Source: Cycas panzhihuaensis
Taxonomy: Eukaryota; Cycadophyta
NCBI GenBank assembly: GCA_023213395.1
Contig: CM041465.1
Span: 56,551,741-56,615,740, forward strand
Reading direction: 5' to 3'
Length of the DNA stretch: 64,000 bases
A program made the translations under genes and the position numbers. Of this stretch, positions 11,112 through 22,336 are shown piece by piece (the stretch's first letter is position 1; the number at the start of each line of letters is the position of its first letter). The notes beneath the pieces were generated by a model. The model saw only the letters and a list, made by a program, of their open reading frames with translations, made no database searches and was not told where the DNA came from.

Positions 11112-13153
11112 GTGCTACCCCACTCCTGGAGCACCATCTCCTAGCCTGTGTGATCCTTCTCCTAGGGACCACATCCCTCTGAGGCTCCTCCTAGGCCTCC
11201 GCGAGCTCCCTGCCTCGCTCCCCTCATCGCGTGGTCCTCTCGGTGTCGTCGCCGCTGTATGAGTATATGTCTTGCTCTTGCTTGACCTCGATGCCATCTG
11301 GTCCACTAGCTGGTTGTATTGGGCCTGGATACGATCCCTCTCTCCTTGGAGTCCCTCCTCCATACTCCAGAATCTCTCCTCTGTTGCTCTGAGGCGCTCC
11401 TCCAACACCGCTATCCAGACCATGCTTCTTACATCTCCACCAGCTCCTCCCTGAGCCTTTAGAGCCTAGACCCGTCTGCGTAGCTCGTCTCGCTCGCTCC
11501 TCGCCTCATCGATCTCCCACTGCATCTATCCCCTAAAAGCTATATGCTCTTAGGACTCTACAGCCCATATATCTCTTGCCCTCACCAACGGGACAAATGC
11601 CTCCATGTGGGCACCTACCGATCTAGGTGCATCCTCTGCCTGGATGGGCGGTTGTCCCTCTGCATACACCTGAGGGAACATCTCCCTCACCATGGCCTCT
11701 ACCAGTCTCCTGACCTCTACTACACCTGCCAATGCAACATGCCTATGTCAGTATATATCCCACCATATATCATGATCAAATCAAAACAAATATCTATCTG
11801 GTTGTCAAACGACTAGGAAATGGTTAGGCCTCACCTGCCATGGCCGCCGGCTCCTCTGCTCAGGCGACATCCTCTTCTCCTGGCTCTTTGCCAGTTGCGG
11901 GTACCTCATCCTCGGGTACCTCCTTTACCTAGGCCTCCCTCCTCATAGGGATGGGATCAACTCTCACCTCTCTAGATCTCCTCACAATCCGTAGCCTACA
12001 GGCCTTAGTCATTGGCCCCCTGCTCTCATCAGCTGCCCTTGATGGGCCTGCCTCTCCCTCGACAGTCCCAGATGGTCCCGCTACTCCTCCTGCCATCCTT
12101 GAAGGACCTGCCTCCCCTGCAGGTCATGATGGGCTAGCCCCATCTCCTCTGTCATCATCATCATCAGCATCATCTAGGAGTGCTCCTGCTCCACCTGCCT
12201 TGTCATCACTATCCCAACTCACCGTCCTGTATGGATCTGCTACATAGTCCGTCAGGGTGAGGAGGTCCAGCAATGTCACCTCCACTGATCGTCGAATGTA
12301 GGCCTAGTCCTCTATCCCCCTCAGTCGAGTCTGCCACCTGTGGACCATCGGGGCCCACTCTGCTATGGGATGTGGTCCCCCCGCTAGTGCCACTGCCACA
12401 AAATGATCGAAGAACTAGCTTGCAACAACGTGTTGTATAACAGTCCTCCTCTATTGATCGTCCTGATGATGTCAAGTTGCGCGACGAGGTTCACCGCTAT
12501 TAAGATGGCCCAGTCCATCCTCTCGCCAACCTCACAGTGGTGCACTGCATCCATCTAGCCACCTCGTATCTCCCTATAGTTCTGCTTTCGAAACCGGAGC
12601 GAGAATGCCGATGATAATGAGTTTCCTCACCCAAGGAGTCCTAGACATCACCATAGTTTAGAGAGGAACTCCTCTCCACTCCCACCTATTAGCCCCTATG
12701 AAGAACAGGGCTGCCTCTCTATGTGCTGCCTCAGTGCTAGGCAGCGCTCCTAATGTCACCGGCTTCCCAGTCGTCGATACTCCCAGTATCTGCCAGATAT
12801 CCCCCAGCGTGACCACCACATCACCTACCTAAGGCAAGTGGAATACGTGCCTCCTCCTATCCCAATTGTCTTTGATCAGATGTGAACTGGGGTGTCTTCA
12901 GGGCCTTGTACAGGCCACACCTCCGTAGGATCTCCTTGTCCCCCCGGGACATCATCTCGATAAAGCTCAGCATCACCATACCTACATTCTCGCGGTTATC
13001 CACTGCGATGACTGCCTGTCTATATCAAAAGCTAATCAAAGTTAGTCCTGTCAATCAGCAACGCTCTTGGCTCTTTCTCAGCTCTCTCTGCCTGAGATTT
13101 GGGGCCTTATGGCCCCTCTTATTCTTTTTTCTAACTTTTTACCTTCGTACCAT

Positions 13154-13183
13154 GCTAAACTTAGCGGTACCACTAAGTTTAGC
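13154..13183. repeat. 30-nt near-perfect palindrome in antisense intron 1, copy A
   Basis: GCTAAACTTAGCGGTACC continues as CACTAAGTTTAGC; the 30 bases are self-complementary except for one mismatched pair. The same palindrome lies in the homologous intron of B (47167-47196) and C (60984-61013), each with one different mismatched pair, which points to selection or recent common origin. It is centred on GGTACC or a one-base variant. Confidence 0.7.
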
Positions 13184-13258
13184 TCAGGCCCCATAGTGAT
13201 CGGGGGCCCCTACGGTAATGATCGCAGCACCGCGATCTTTGTCGTGGTATGAATGGCA

Positions 13259-13276
13259 CCCCCCTAAAAGGGGGGG
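13259..13276. repeat. C6/G7 hairpin in antisense intron 1, copy A
   Basis: CCCCCCTAAAAGGGGGGG can fold into a six-pair G/C stem with a five-base loop. C has the same structure (60890-60907) and B a weaker version near 47070-47092. Confidence 0.5.
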
Positions 13277-13679
13277 ATTTCTGCCCTAAAAACCAAAAAC
13301 TTTCCTCTGGTGGACCCTGTAGGACCCACCGAGACCAGGGCTCCCTAATGCCCAGGTCCCGCCTCTTTCTGGGTCCAATTCAGACTTCAAGAAGCCTCCA
13401 ATCACCCATAAGGGGCATAAAATCACATAAAAAAAACTACAAAAAGCAATGAAATTAAAACTTTGAAACGGGTTGGGTTTTGTGAGATCCACTCACTAGA
13501 TCTGGTCTCGCTGTCATCATCTCGTCCTGATGATCCCACTGGCTCTCTCCTCGCTCTGATCCAATGGTCAAATCGTCCCCCGCGTGCCTCCAAAGTCAGG
13601 CGGTGCTCCACTGCGTAATGGAATGGCTCTAGTTTCTCATGAGAGCTGGTGAAAATGAATCCATTTTCCGTTCGATTTT

Positions 13680-13688
13680 CCTTATATA
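13680..13688 (-). promoter_or_regulatory. TATA box of antisense gene, copy A
   Basis: On the - strand this reads TATATAAGG inside GCCTATATAAGGAAA. The same box in the same place is found in B (46676-46684) and C (60479-60487). The start site is expected about 30 nt downstream near 13655, giving a 5' UTR of roughly 135 nt before the exon-1 ATG. Confidence 0.6.
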
Positions 13689-14198
13689 GGCGGAGGCCCC
13701 GATGGGCACTTCTTCTGTTTTTGGCCTTGTGACAGCTGTTGGGACCATCCCGTTTCTCTGATCACCTTTGACTTCTAGCCCTGTTGCCCGTTATGCTCTT
13801 TTGATGGCCTTTTTGCACCCTCTTGTAGGTGCATTTATGACGCCTCATTTTTGTACTTTTTCTAAGGGCCCTTTTGTCTCGTTTTACGTGCCACTCCCAT
13901 GCATGCCCGAGTTTATACTCATTTGGCTCATTTCACCATCCTAGACTCACTTCCGCAGCCCATTTTCACTCTTAGGGTCTTCAAAGGGAATGCTCCCTCG
14001 TTCGAGGGCATGTTTCGCTTCCCAAAGTGACCTTTGGTGCTCCAGGGCGCCTTTTCTTTGCCCACTCTTAGGTAGTGATCGAGATGCTTGCTCTTGTCCC
14101 TGGGTAGCCTCATTACTAGGTCCTCCTACCCTTCATGACCACTTTTTGCTTGCCTTTCAAGTATCACTTTTAATCCATCATTATTTATTTACTACCAG
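13689..14198 (+). other. Region between antisense promoter and second RNase H, copy A
   Basis: About 500 nt conserved among A, B and C, with shared peptide-like strings when read on the sense strand (for example THFRSPF and GPPTLH), but no family I recognise. It must contain upstream promoter sequence of the antisense gene. It ends in TTATTTATTTACTACCAG (14181-14198), which fits a plant 3' splice site directly before the RNase H domain. Confidence 0.45.
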
Positions 14199-14636
14199 GA
14201 CTTTGTGTCACCCATGTCCGTCTACATTTTCTGAGTAATGGCGAGCGGTAACCTTAGACCTTCTACCGCTGCATAGATCCTTCGCAGCCCCTCTGGACAC
14301 GATTTCTTGCGCTCTGGGGTCTTCCTCCTAGAGGCTACCAACAACAAAGCCAAATGCATAGCTATTATTGAAGCCCTAATCGATGCCCTCTGTTTCTATC
14401 ATGGACCCATTGTTTTGCTTTGTGACTCTCAAGTTATGGTGTCCCATCTCACCCAAGTTTACCAAGTACGATGCCCTCACTTGATAACTCTTGCTTTCAC
14501 CGCTAGATCCCTCCTAGCCTGCTTCTCGTCTGTTGACATTCAGCATATCCCTTGGGCCCTCAACATTGAGATAGATAGTCTTATTCGCCTCATCCTTGAG
14601 CACTGCCTTCTTCTTCTTGCTAACCGTCCCTAAGGC
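14199..14636 (+). pseudogene. Archaeal-type RNase H (aRNH) of element A, broken
   Basis: Second RNase H of the element, on the sense strand just before the 3' LTR. Conserved segments are EATNNKAKC (the catalytic Glu lies in NNEAK in B and C), VLLCDSQ (Asp) and the helix HLTQVYQVRCPH. The first catalytic Asp, in TDG(G/R)S of B and C, is destroyed here by an indel with stop near 14234. Open from 14307 to 14633. In described Tat elements this domain is inside pol; here it is separated from INT by about 3.7 kb and an antisense gene. Confidence 0.75.
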
Positions 14637-14727
14637 TTGCCTGATTACTTTATCACCCAAGCCTCAGGCCATCATGCTCATCTTCTTGTGATTTGTTTGC
14701 ACCTCTGAATCCTAGCCACTAGTGAGG

Positions 14728-17604
14728 TATACTTGGCATTCTAGTAGCTCCTTAGGAAAGGGGAAGTACTCTTTAATTGCAGGTTTCACTACGTTGCGCA
14801 CAAAGAAGAATGAAATGCATCAATCCAGGTACGTCTCCCTCATTCTTTTCCCTTGTCATTGCAATCTTTGCATAGTGTTTCCCGGTTTCCAGGAATGGAT
14901 ATAGAGTTATTGACTCAGGTAAGTGCAGGTATGCTTCTCACCTTATCATTGCTTTCTTTTGAGATGAGTGTATGCTTGCATGTTGTGATCTCATGGATGA
15001 TCTTGTCATCATCTACACTTATTCAGCCTATGATGACTACAGTGAGGGCATATTCCCAGCGAGTGTAGCACCCCAGTGGCCATTCCACTTCCCGTATTCT
15101 ACCCTACTCACCTCGGGATCCATTTTGCTTATGTTGCCCCTACCCATGTGATGTCTCGTCATTGTTTGGTTGACTTGTCACATCTTTTGAGTCTTATTTT
15201 TGCTCTTCTTGACTCGTTTGTTAGCTTGTCTGCCCTTGGGTAGGTGTCTCAGCCCCCCATTGGTCTCTTTTGTCATTGGCCCATAGCCTAGGCTGGCTAT
15301 CTAGGCCATATTTGGTCCCTGGTCACATACTGCAGAGAAATTCGTGGTACTGCTGCAAATTCCGCGGTACCATGAAATTTGCGATAGGGTGACTGTCCTA
15401 AATTATTTTTCAAAAACTGCTGTGGTAATTTTGTATTTATTGTAAAACTACCATGTGTCTCATGACTTAACTCACCACTAGTTGTGCCCTAATCGCTTGT
15501 TTAGGGTTTAGGCTGGGTATTTAAGTCCTCTCTAAGTCACTTTTAGGATCTTTTGCTCATTTTTTGAATGCTTCTCAAGGAAAAACGCCCTGTGCTCTGC
15601 TATTCCCTACTACTCCACTATTGCTACAGGACCTACACCTCTCCTCTAGTGCCCAGCTCTCCTTTGGTATGGCTAAGACATCTTCCTAGCCCTTCACAGG
15701 CCTTGGAGAGGGCTCCTTTAGAGAGATCTCAACATTTTCTTGCTCAGGCAGCCACCAAGCATCTTCAAAGTACAGGTGTTTCCTTCAATTCTATTAGTAG
15801 GGGTTCCAAACCTGCTGTTCCATAGCTCTTTAGTAGATTTATCAGCTTTCTTTCAATAGCTCTTGACTGAGGTAATAGCCTCCCTTCTCTTTCTCAGGTA
15901 TTCATTGGTTTAAGCTACTTTCTTATCCAATTTATGCCCTATTTTGCTTGTCATTTTTAGCTATCTTTGCTTTGATCTTTGGAGGTTACCCTTGCCTTAT
16001 TTTGGGTTGTCTTATTTCGGCCATTAGAGCCTCTTTTCCTATGTTTCTTGCTCAAGACAATGGCAAAGAGGGGTTGTATAGGATTTGGGTGAGAGCTGGG
16101 TAGATTCTACACCACCTTCCATGGTCCTCAAGTGGCTCTTCGCCCCCCAAACCTTCCCTTTTGCCCCGTGCTGCTCTTGGCAATCAAACAAGGGTTTGTT
16201 AGGCCATTTTTAGCCACTGAAATCTATGTTGTCACTCGTTGCAATGTTGGTTTGAGGGCTTGCACCTTCATTCGGGCAACTCACATAAGCCCCGGCTACT
16301 TGTCCCTTGCCCAACTTCTTCCCCGGTAGCCCGGTTTGCTTCCCATAGCACCCCGGCTTGCTGTGGATCCTCTTGGGCTCTTGTTGACTCCTGTTGCCTC
16401 TATTTCCAGCCTTCTTGAATAGCCTTACTCTCACTGCCCCATGGCTTCTTGAGGGAGAGTAGGGTTGTTCCTTGCGGGAGGTGGGCCACTCTGAGGTTTA
16501 CCGGTTCACTTATCTTTTACTTTGGTTATTTTCGCCATAGTTTATCATTGTAGTATTAAACACTAACGTGCATGTATTTAAGTTTATGCTTGCCTCATAT
16601 GTACATGTATTGTTAGGATCTGCTATTGTGTGCTAGCACCCTTTCTCTAGAAAGGGGGATATTATCATTCACTTGTAGGTGTTTGGAAGATGTAAAGGGT
16701 CCATTCCTCTTTTTTACTTCACGGGTAAGTGCTTCCATTTATGTTTTACTTTCGTATTTCATTTGTTACTAGCATTTCATTTCTTTCCTTTTCTTCTTTG
16801 GTACTTTAGTACTACTTTTGGGGAAGGTAAGGGATCTCCACATTCTAGTCTACCACAACCCTTCATGTCCACCGTGCCTTGTAGAGCAACTTCGGGTGCC
16901 TCATGGGAATGTTGTTGGTTCGTCGCACCTCTATTCCAGGTACATACTATTGCTCTACTCCCATCTCCTTTCTCTTTCGTGTTTTGGTGCAATAGTAATT
17001 AGCTCATCAGAAAGATAAAGGAAAATCAACTTCTGTCTTAGTTCATACTTTGTTTACTTTATCGCTTGCATTTTATTTGCTATAGGAAAAGGTCTAGGAA
17101 GCCTTCCCTTTCACCTTTTCCCCTTCCTTGCCTTGCAAACTTTTCTCTTGCTTCGTCCGCTTACCTTACTTGGTTAAGTTTGCTTGCACGCATCGTAACT
17201 TTTCCTTTTGACTATTTCCTTTGTACTCCCTCTTGGTTTTCTACCCAGCCAGGTAACCGAGCAAATCTCATTCGTAGGCCATTCATTTGCCTACCTTTTC
17301 TCATTTCCCGTTGCTCTAGGGAAACCCTTAAAGGGTTCTCTCCTTCCCCTTCTGGTCATCTAAGGGTAGGAGGATCCTTCCCTTAGGTCAACCCAGGCTA
17401 ACCCTATGCCTCTTCTCTTCTTATTTCAAGTGGGGAACCACTTATAGGTAGCTAGAATCCATTTGCAGGTCCCGAACTCACGCTTCGATACACAGGGCAC
17501 CCTGCGTGGTATTTGCCCTACTTGTAGGTCTTTTTTCGATTGTGCCATCGACCGCTCTTACCATTCCTACTCAGTTAGGTAGCTATCCTGTAGATGTGCA
17601 TCCA
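14728..17604 (+). repeat. 3' LTR of element A
   Basis: Matches 853-3711 throughout, including the telobox/TATA pair (15500-15525), the GGTACC-containing short repeats (about 15338-15395) and the terminus ...GCATCCA at 17604. The polypurine tract is not obvious; the sequence before the LTR reads ACTAGTGAGG. Many scattered substitutions separate the two LTRs, so the insertion is not recent. Confidence 0.85.
15500..15525 (+). promoter_or_regulatory. Telobox plus TATA box in LTR of A (3' copy)
   Basis: TTTAGGGTTTAGG followed by TATTTAAG, identical in layout to 1616-1641. Confidence 0.6.
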
Positions 17605-18655
17605 CATAGTCCTTTCCTTTCCTTTTTTCTGTCTTTTCCTTTTAGTTTGGGAAAGGTAAGGAAGCCCCAACACCATTGCTCTATGTTGGCCACATGCAAG
17701 GAAAGGAAAAAGGAGAGTGAGTGCAGCATAAGACAACGTCCTTATTCAGTCGCATAGCCCTCTAGGTACACTATTCTTTTCTCTTCATAGCTCTTTTTCT
17801 TTTTGTCTTAAGCTTATTTGTTTGCATAGATGAAACATAAAAAGGAAAAAGAGAAAAGAAATAAGTTTGCATATACTACTTGCATATGCATGCTATGCTC
17901 ACACTTCTAAGAAAGAACATGGAATAGGAACCATATCCTTTCACTTTCTTGCTTGATTGCATGCATCTCCTTTTGGCCTTACATCTCTTGCACACATGTT
18001 TGCACTTGTGTGGCTTGCTCTCTTTTACTCCCTTTTCTCTTATTAAAAACAAAAAGAGAGTGAGATTTTGAATTTGAGAGTAAACGAGAGCATATTTACT
18101 ATTTTTATGTCTTTTGTCTCTTATTTGCAACAAACTTAGTAACTTACATGTCACTTTATCATCACACATAGAAGGTCAAACCCTTCACACATAAGATGGT
18201 GGAAGCCTCTTCCGTCATTGCCTCTTATCCCCCAAACTCACTTTGAGCAGGTTAGCCTAAGAAGGATTTTTCCTCTAGGATATTCTCTTCTAATCCCGTC
18301 ACACCTACACTAGTTAGGTAGCCTTGACATCCTCTTCTTTGGGTCGGTCCCACGTGTGATGTGGTTATCCAACACCATTCTTACAAGCGTGTACCTTTTG
18401 TATCACTCACCTAAATACATCCCATTCATATCCCTCTATTTTCTACGAGGATTCATTCCCTCGTTTGGTCTTACCCCTCCCCTTCCAACCATCTAAGGGT
18501 AGGAAGACCTTCATCTTGAGGTTACTCAGGAAACTGAGGATATCCCTCACTCTTGCTACCCTCATAACTAAAACTGAGTTACCCAAAGGGGAGTTGTGCA
18601 CCATTCATGGGTCCCAAACCTACGTTTTAATGCATGGATGCCCTGTGTGAGTGAT
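17605..18655 (+). repeat. Partial related Tat-type LTR
   Basis: Diverged relative of the distal LTR of A. Shared landmarks in order are GGGAAAGGTAAGGAAGCCCC (17649-17668), the block CATCTAAGGGTAGGAAGACC near 18490, and a terminal part near 18610-18650 matching the GGTCCCGAA...GGGCACCCTGCGTGG region of A. It starts abruptly at the end of A's 3' LTR and stops about 85 nt short of an LTR end, where E2 sequence begins. The first part of this LTR was not found on the other side of A. Confidence 0.55.
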
Positions 18656-18840
18656 CTCTCTTGCTTGCTGGATTGACTTTAAATTCTGCTTATCCATTTG
18701 ATTGATGGAAAATAGGTTTATCTTCATGCCATGTACAAGGAATACATTACTGATATGGTGTCTAATGTTGGAGTCCTTCAATGTGATTGGTGCCCTACCA
18801 ATTTTGGTCACATTGTAAGTCATGTTATCCCTAACAAGTG
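18656..18840 (-). pseudogene. Protease/pre-integrase remnant of E2
   Basis: A 67-codon open stretch (18823-18620) with the segment HHISNVFLVHGMKINLFSI resembles the part of copia pol between protease and integrase, usually of the form L-x-x-V-L-x-V-P-x-L-K-x-N-L-F-S. The protease active site is not recognisable upstream. The last codons run into the neighbouring LTR fragment. Confidence 0.55.
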
Positions 18841-19379
18841 TTGATTAGTTGGGTCTCTTCCAATATTTTTTCAGAACCTATCATGTATCTTTTTACACTA
18901 GAATAAAAAAACCATGTGGTCTCATCAAGTTGAGAGGACAATGCTACAAAAAATAGGTTATGAGAGGAGGCGTCTTGACCATCTTCCATATTTCCACCTT
19001 GTTGTTGATTGTATTGTTACTTCCTTTGATTCATGTTTGAGAATCGTTGCCTATTTTAAGGTCTTTGACCTTGTGTGGACCTTAGATTCTAATTCTACTG
19101 ATAGAATTGGCCTTGAGATTGATATGATGGACCCCCTTGTGGGTAGAAAAGGCCTCCTTATTATTGAACTAGACCATCGTATTGATAATAAGGGCCTCCT
19201 TATTTTGGAAAGGGTGCTCCTTAAGGAGGGCATGGTCCTCCTTGTTGATAAGAAACTCTTTGTCTTTATTAATTGTAAATAGGACCTCCTTGAAAATATG
19301 AAGATGCTCCTTGTTGATAATTGGGGGGTGGTTATCAATAGACTAGCCCATATGCTTGGCTCCCTTAGTTTTGCAAGAG

Positions 19380-20330
19380 TTGTAAATCAACTTGTCTTTT
19401 CCTACATTCGATAGCTAGGTGTCTAGATTTTTCACAGTAGAGACAAGTTATATTTTATTTACTCTATTGATTCTTTTAAGACTTTCCCTGTGGTTGATGC
19501 TGTAATTGTTGAAGCTGCTAATTTGGACAAGAGGAGGAGGAGGTGCCAATAAGATGTTGCTAAGTTAGTTACTAATGTAACTCTTGTGATAAAGAGAGAG
19601 AGAGTCCAAGAGTTAAGCTAGATCTTGTTGTTGACTAAGCTATTGGGCTACTTTATTAACAGTCTTTCCTTTTTCTAAATTTTTTGCTACAAAGGTAAGA
19701 GCTGAGTCAGATGTCAATATCACCCCTAGTCAATTAAGAATATTTTCCTGTCGAAGCAAGAGCCCCTCAAAGGTTATAAAGTCCATCTTAGAGTAGTTGT
19801 CATGTAACTTAGAGACAAAGGAGTTGTATTCAATGGATAAAATATTTATAATTCTTGAGATTAGATCATGGTCGAAAGGTGGCTCACCAAGGATAATTAA
19901 TTGGTTTCTAATGGTTTTGACTTCGGTCAAATGATTTATAATGTTTTTGGCAAAAGGCATGGCAAATAGAGAAGCCTTAAGGGTAAGGGATTTAGATCTA
20001 TTATTCCTCTCATAGAGGGAACAAAGTATGGTCCAAGCTTCATTTGAGCATTGTGTTGTTTTAATGTTTTGATCCACTTGGTCTTTAACTGCCAAGTGGA
20101 GGAAGGATAATACTATGTTATCCTTAGCTTTAAAGTTAGTTAAGGCTATAGGATTTGGTGGAATAGTTTTAGTAAGATCATTTGGATCTTGAGTGGGCTT
20201 AAGCATGGGTATGTCCCCATTAACATAGGTCCAATATTCATTCATAATAAGCAATTTTTTGACTTATTTTTTCTAAGGTATAAAGTTATTAATACCATTG
20301 AGTTTGATGTTGTTTGAAAGAAGCATTTGT
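19380..20330 (-). pseudogene. gag: gag of copia element E2
   Basis: Copia-type Gag. A 174-codon open stretch (20254-19730) covers most of the capsid (segments DQNIKTTQCSNEAW and LYERN) with low-grade decay upstream toward a probable start near 20335. The nucleocapsid zinc knuckle is at about 19446-19403: CLYCEKSRHLAIEC, a perfect C-x2-C-x4-H-x4-C. After it comes a region of repeated GGP units (about 19330-19090, -1 frame) typical of a Gag tail. The + strand open frame 18914-19282 is only the antisense of this tail. Confidence 0.75.
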
Positions 20331-20430
20331 AATGCCATGGTTGAATTTTTTTTTTTTTTTTTTTTGATATTTTTCAATTTTTATGTGATGAGGTACTAAT
20401 CTACCTAAGTGGCTTCTAATCTAGGATTCT

Positions 20431-20860
20431 AAGGCAAAGGGTCTCTAGGAAAGCTCTCAGTTGCTATCTTGTCTAATGGTGCCTACCCACAAGTGGCAAA
20501 CTAGGGACTTGATATATTGGTACATAAGCTCAAAGGCTCAATATACCTTAGTTGGTGGGCTACTAAGAAGGTCCTAAGACCCCCTTAATTTGTTTCCCTA
20601 CCTGCACCAGTCTTATGTCAATTGATAGATCTAGTAGTGAGAATTTACTAACCAAGGCACTCACCCCCTAGGTTTATCCTGGTCTCTAAACTCTAAAATA
20701 TACGGTCTCCTCCTCAGTCTACTACCTATTGCACCTTATAGCCAATGATGTTCCTCATCCAATATGAGTAGGCTAAGGGCATATGCGTGGTGGTAACTTC
20801 AGGGGTCCTAATTGTTACCCTTGCAATGCTGTAAATGGGGGTTAAATTTAGAAGTTATCT
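20431..20860 (-). other. Leader block of E2 conserved with E1
   Basis: Non-coding block just upstream of gag, homologous to 27785-28190 of E1 over about 400 nt (for example CCTACTCATATTGGATGAGG in both). A poly(A) run on the - strand (20343-20367) separates it from gag. The two elements otherwise have unrelated LTRs. Confidence 0.65.
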
Positions 20861-20867
20861 TTTTAAT

Positions 20868-21934
20868 GTAAAATTTTAATTTTAAGTAAGTTTCTTACAC
20901 ACAAGAGGTTCTTTTTAATGTAATAAATGAAATGAAAAAGAAATAAAGCAAATTAAAATGATAAAGATAGGTTTAGAATGCTCTTAATGGGCCAAGCTTT
21001 GAGAGTTAACTTCTTCAATCTTCCAAGAGTAACACCTACACATGGGACATCACCAAGCACTTATTAGCCTTAAACATCAAAATTGAATAGCTAAAAATAA
21101 TAAGCCATAACCTAATCTAGTAAAAGAACCTCAAGAAAATTGAAAAATACCTTTAAATCTTGAAAAATAAAGCTTAAATAACTTAAATATAAAGGTCAAC
21201 TTGAGAAATAAATATCTCCCTTAAATCAACTATAAATCTGGTTAAATTTGATTCCAAATTGTAGAGCTCTTAATCAACTTTTTGATGCTTTAGATGGTTT
21301 ATAAATTAGATAAATGATTGCAAAGATATTATAAAAATAGTGTAGGTACCTTTTTTTGAGGTTTATGTGACTTGTGCATAAATACGGGTGACCAAAGTAG
21401 GAATGTGGAATCCTAACAAAGGATCAAATGGACTCGGAATGATACGAAATTTTAGAAAAAAATGGACGCAATGATGATAGGTATATAGTAGAATTAGAAT
21501 TTTTGAAAAAAAAAAAAACTTGTATTAAGGAGAACAAAGTTGTGGAAGTCTAGGGTTCTCTATAGACCATACAATGAAGAATAGAGCCAAAAATAGCCAT
21601 AAAACCTCTAGAAAGCTCCTCTATCAGGCACTAGAAATGGGTGCAGGGCTACTATAATCCTTAGTAATACTCTAACAAGTAACAATCATTAGCAATATGA
21701 TTGCAACAAGAAAAAAAAAGTGATTTTTCACATGTTTTATTCAACAAAACTGAGTAAAACCCCAAATGGATGCAAACGAGCTTCAAAATCTAATGTGGGG
21801 GGCTAAAATATCTTACAACTAGCTATGTATATGCTCCAACACTGTATAAAACCTTAGATTTTCTAAATAACATGAAGGAAATTGAGAGAAATCAACTAAA
21901 ATCACCAAAATACTTTTAAATCAAGCACATACAA
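20868..21934 (-). other. AT-rich leader of E2
   Basis: No coding potential or known motif seen. AT-rich sequence between PBS and the conserved leader block, containing short homopolymers (for example 21508-21520). Confidence 0.45.
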
Positions 21935-21946
21935 GCTTTGATACCA
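21935..21946 (-). other. Primer-binding site of E2
   Basis: TGGTATCAAAGC on the - strand directly after the LTR terminus CA. One base from TGGTATCAGAGC, the standard initiator-Met tRNA site of plant copia elements. Confidence 0.75.
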
Positions 21947-22331
21947 TGTGAGAATAATAGGATCTAAATACATATGCCCTGATTCAAGTACAATAAGTAA
22001 AATATTGACAAATATTTAATAAATCAAGAAAATAAGCAAGACATATGATCATGTAATGGTATGAGTGAATTCACCACATTGTAAGCTCTCTCTCGGGTAG
22101 AGCTTCTGCATTAATCAGAATCCAAAATATGAAGTATAAAGGTGTGGGTTAATATTTATAACCATCTGCTAAGATTACAATACCATAGGATAGGCTAACT
22201 TAACAGTATAAGAGGTGGACCCGACCTCACTATCCAATATAATTAAATTATATCAAGGGTCCATTAATACATTATAAATATGAATTTACATAAATGAGAA
22301 GAAATGGAGGAGGTATTACAATGTTTTAACA
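21947..22331 (-). repeat. 5' LTR of E2
   Basis: On the - strand the 385 nt start TGTTAAAACATTG and end ATTCTCACA, giving TG...CA termini with the PBS immediately after. The start is inferred from TG and from the point where F gag resumes (22332). No second copy is present in the window, so the boundary rests on structure only. Confidence 0.65.
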
Positions 22332-22336
22332 ATTAA

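Larger units (their letters stand above)
11112..13655 (-). pseudogene. Antisense gene of element A, mobile-domain-like (decayed)
   Basis: Opposite in direction to gag-pol. Comparison with B and C supports three exons: exon 1 about 13655-13497, with ATG at 13520 and eight codons ending at a GTGAGT donor; intron 13496-13016; exon 2 13015-11835; intron 11834-11726 (GTGAGG...GGCAG); exon 3 11725 to about 11112. Exon 1 ends on a codon boundary in all copies. Exon 2 would encode the domain best seen in C; exon 3 keeps 102 open codons (11423-11115) with a Glu/Arg-rich coiled-coil-like segment and a basic Ser/Arg tail. An internal deletion and stops disable this copy. The role in the element is unknown. 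Confidence 0.6.
853..17604 (+). mobile_element. Tat-like Ty3/gypsy retrotransposon, copy A
   Basis: Two direct LTRs (853-3711 and 14728-17604) flank gag, aspartic protease, reverse transcriptase, RNase H and integrase in Ty3/gypsy order, followed by an antisense gene and a second RNase H. The primer-binding site, gag and pol resemble the Tat/Ogre group. All reading frames are broken, so this copy is dead as an autonomous element. The outer LTR boundaries are set by comparing the two LTRs and are good to about 10-20 nt at the left ends; no convincing target-site duplication could be fixed (right flank CATAG, left flank CATAT at best). Confidence 0.88.
18656..22331 (-). mobile_element. Ty1/copia element E2, 5' half only
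   Basis: On the - strand: LTR (22331-21947), initiator-Met PBS (21946-21935), ~1.6 kb leader, gag (about 20330-19380) and the beginning of pol, ending abruptly at about 18656 against an LTR fragment. RT, RNase H and a 3' LTR are missing. It sits inside the gag of Ty3/gypsy element F: the sequence right of its LTR (ATTAA from 22332) continues F gag. Confidence 0.75.

Noticed and set aside
11951-12247. + strand Ser/Pro-rich open frame, and equivalents at 48658-48128 and 62361-61945
   Set aside because: Antisense shadow of the acidic tract in exon 2 of the antisense gene; intron sites and the mobile-domain-like segment support the other strand.
13689-14198. Envelope-like gene between antisense promoter and second RNase H
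   Set aside because: No signal peptide plus transmembrane pattern shared among the three copies; the frames are broken differently in each.
18914-19282. 122-codon + strand open frame
   Set aside because: It is the reverse strand of the GGP-rich Gag tail of E2, which has a zinc knuckle in the right place and order.
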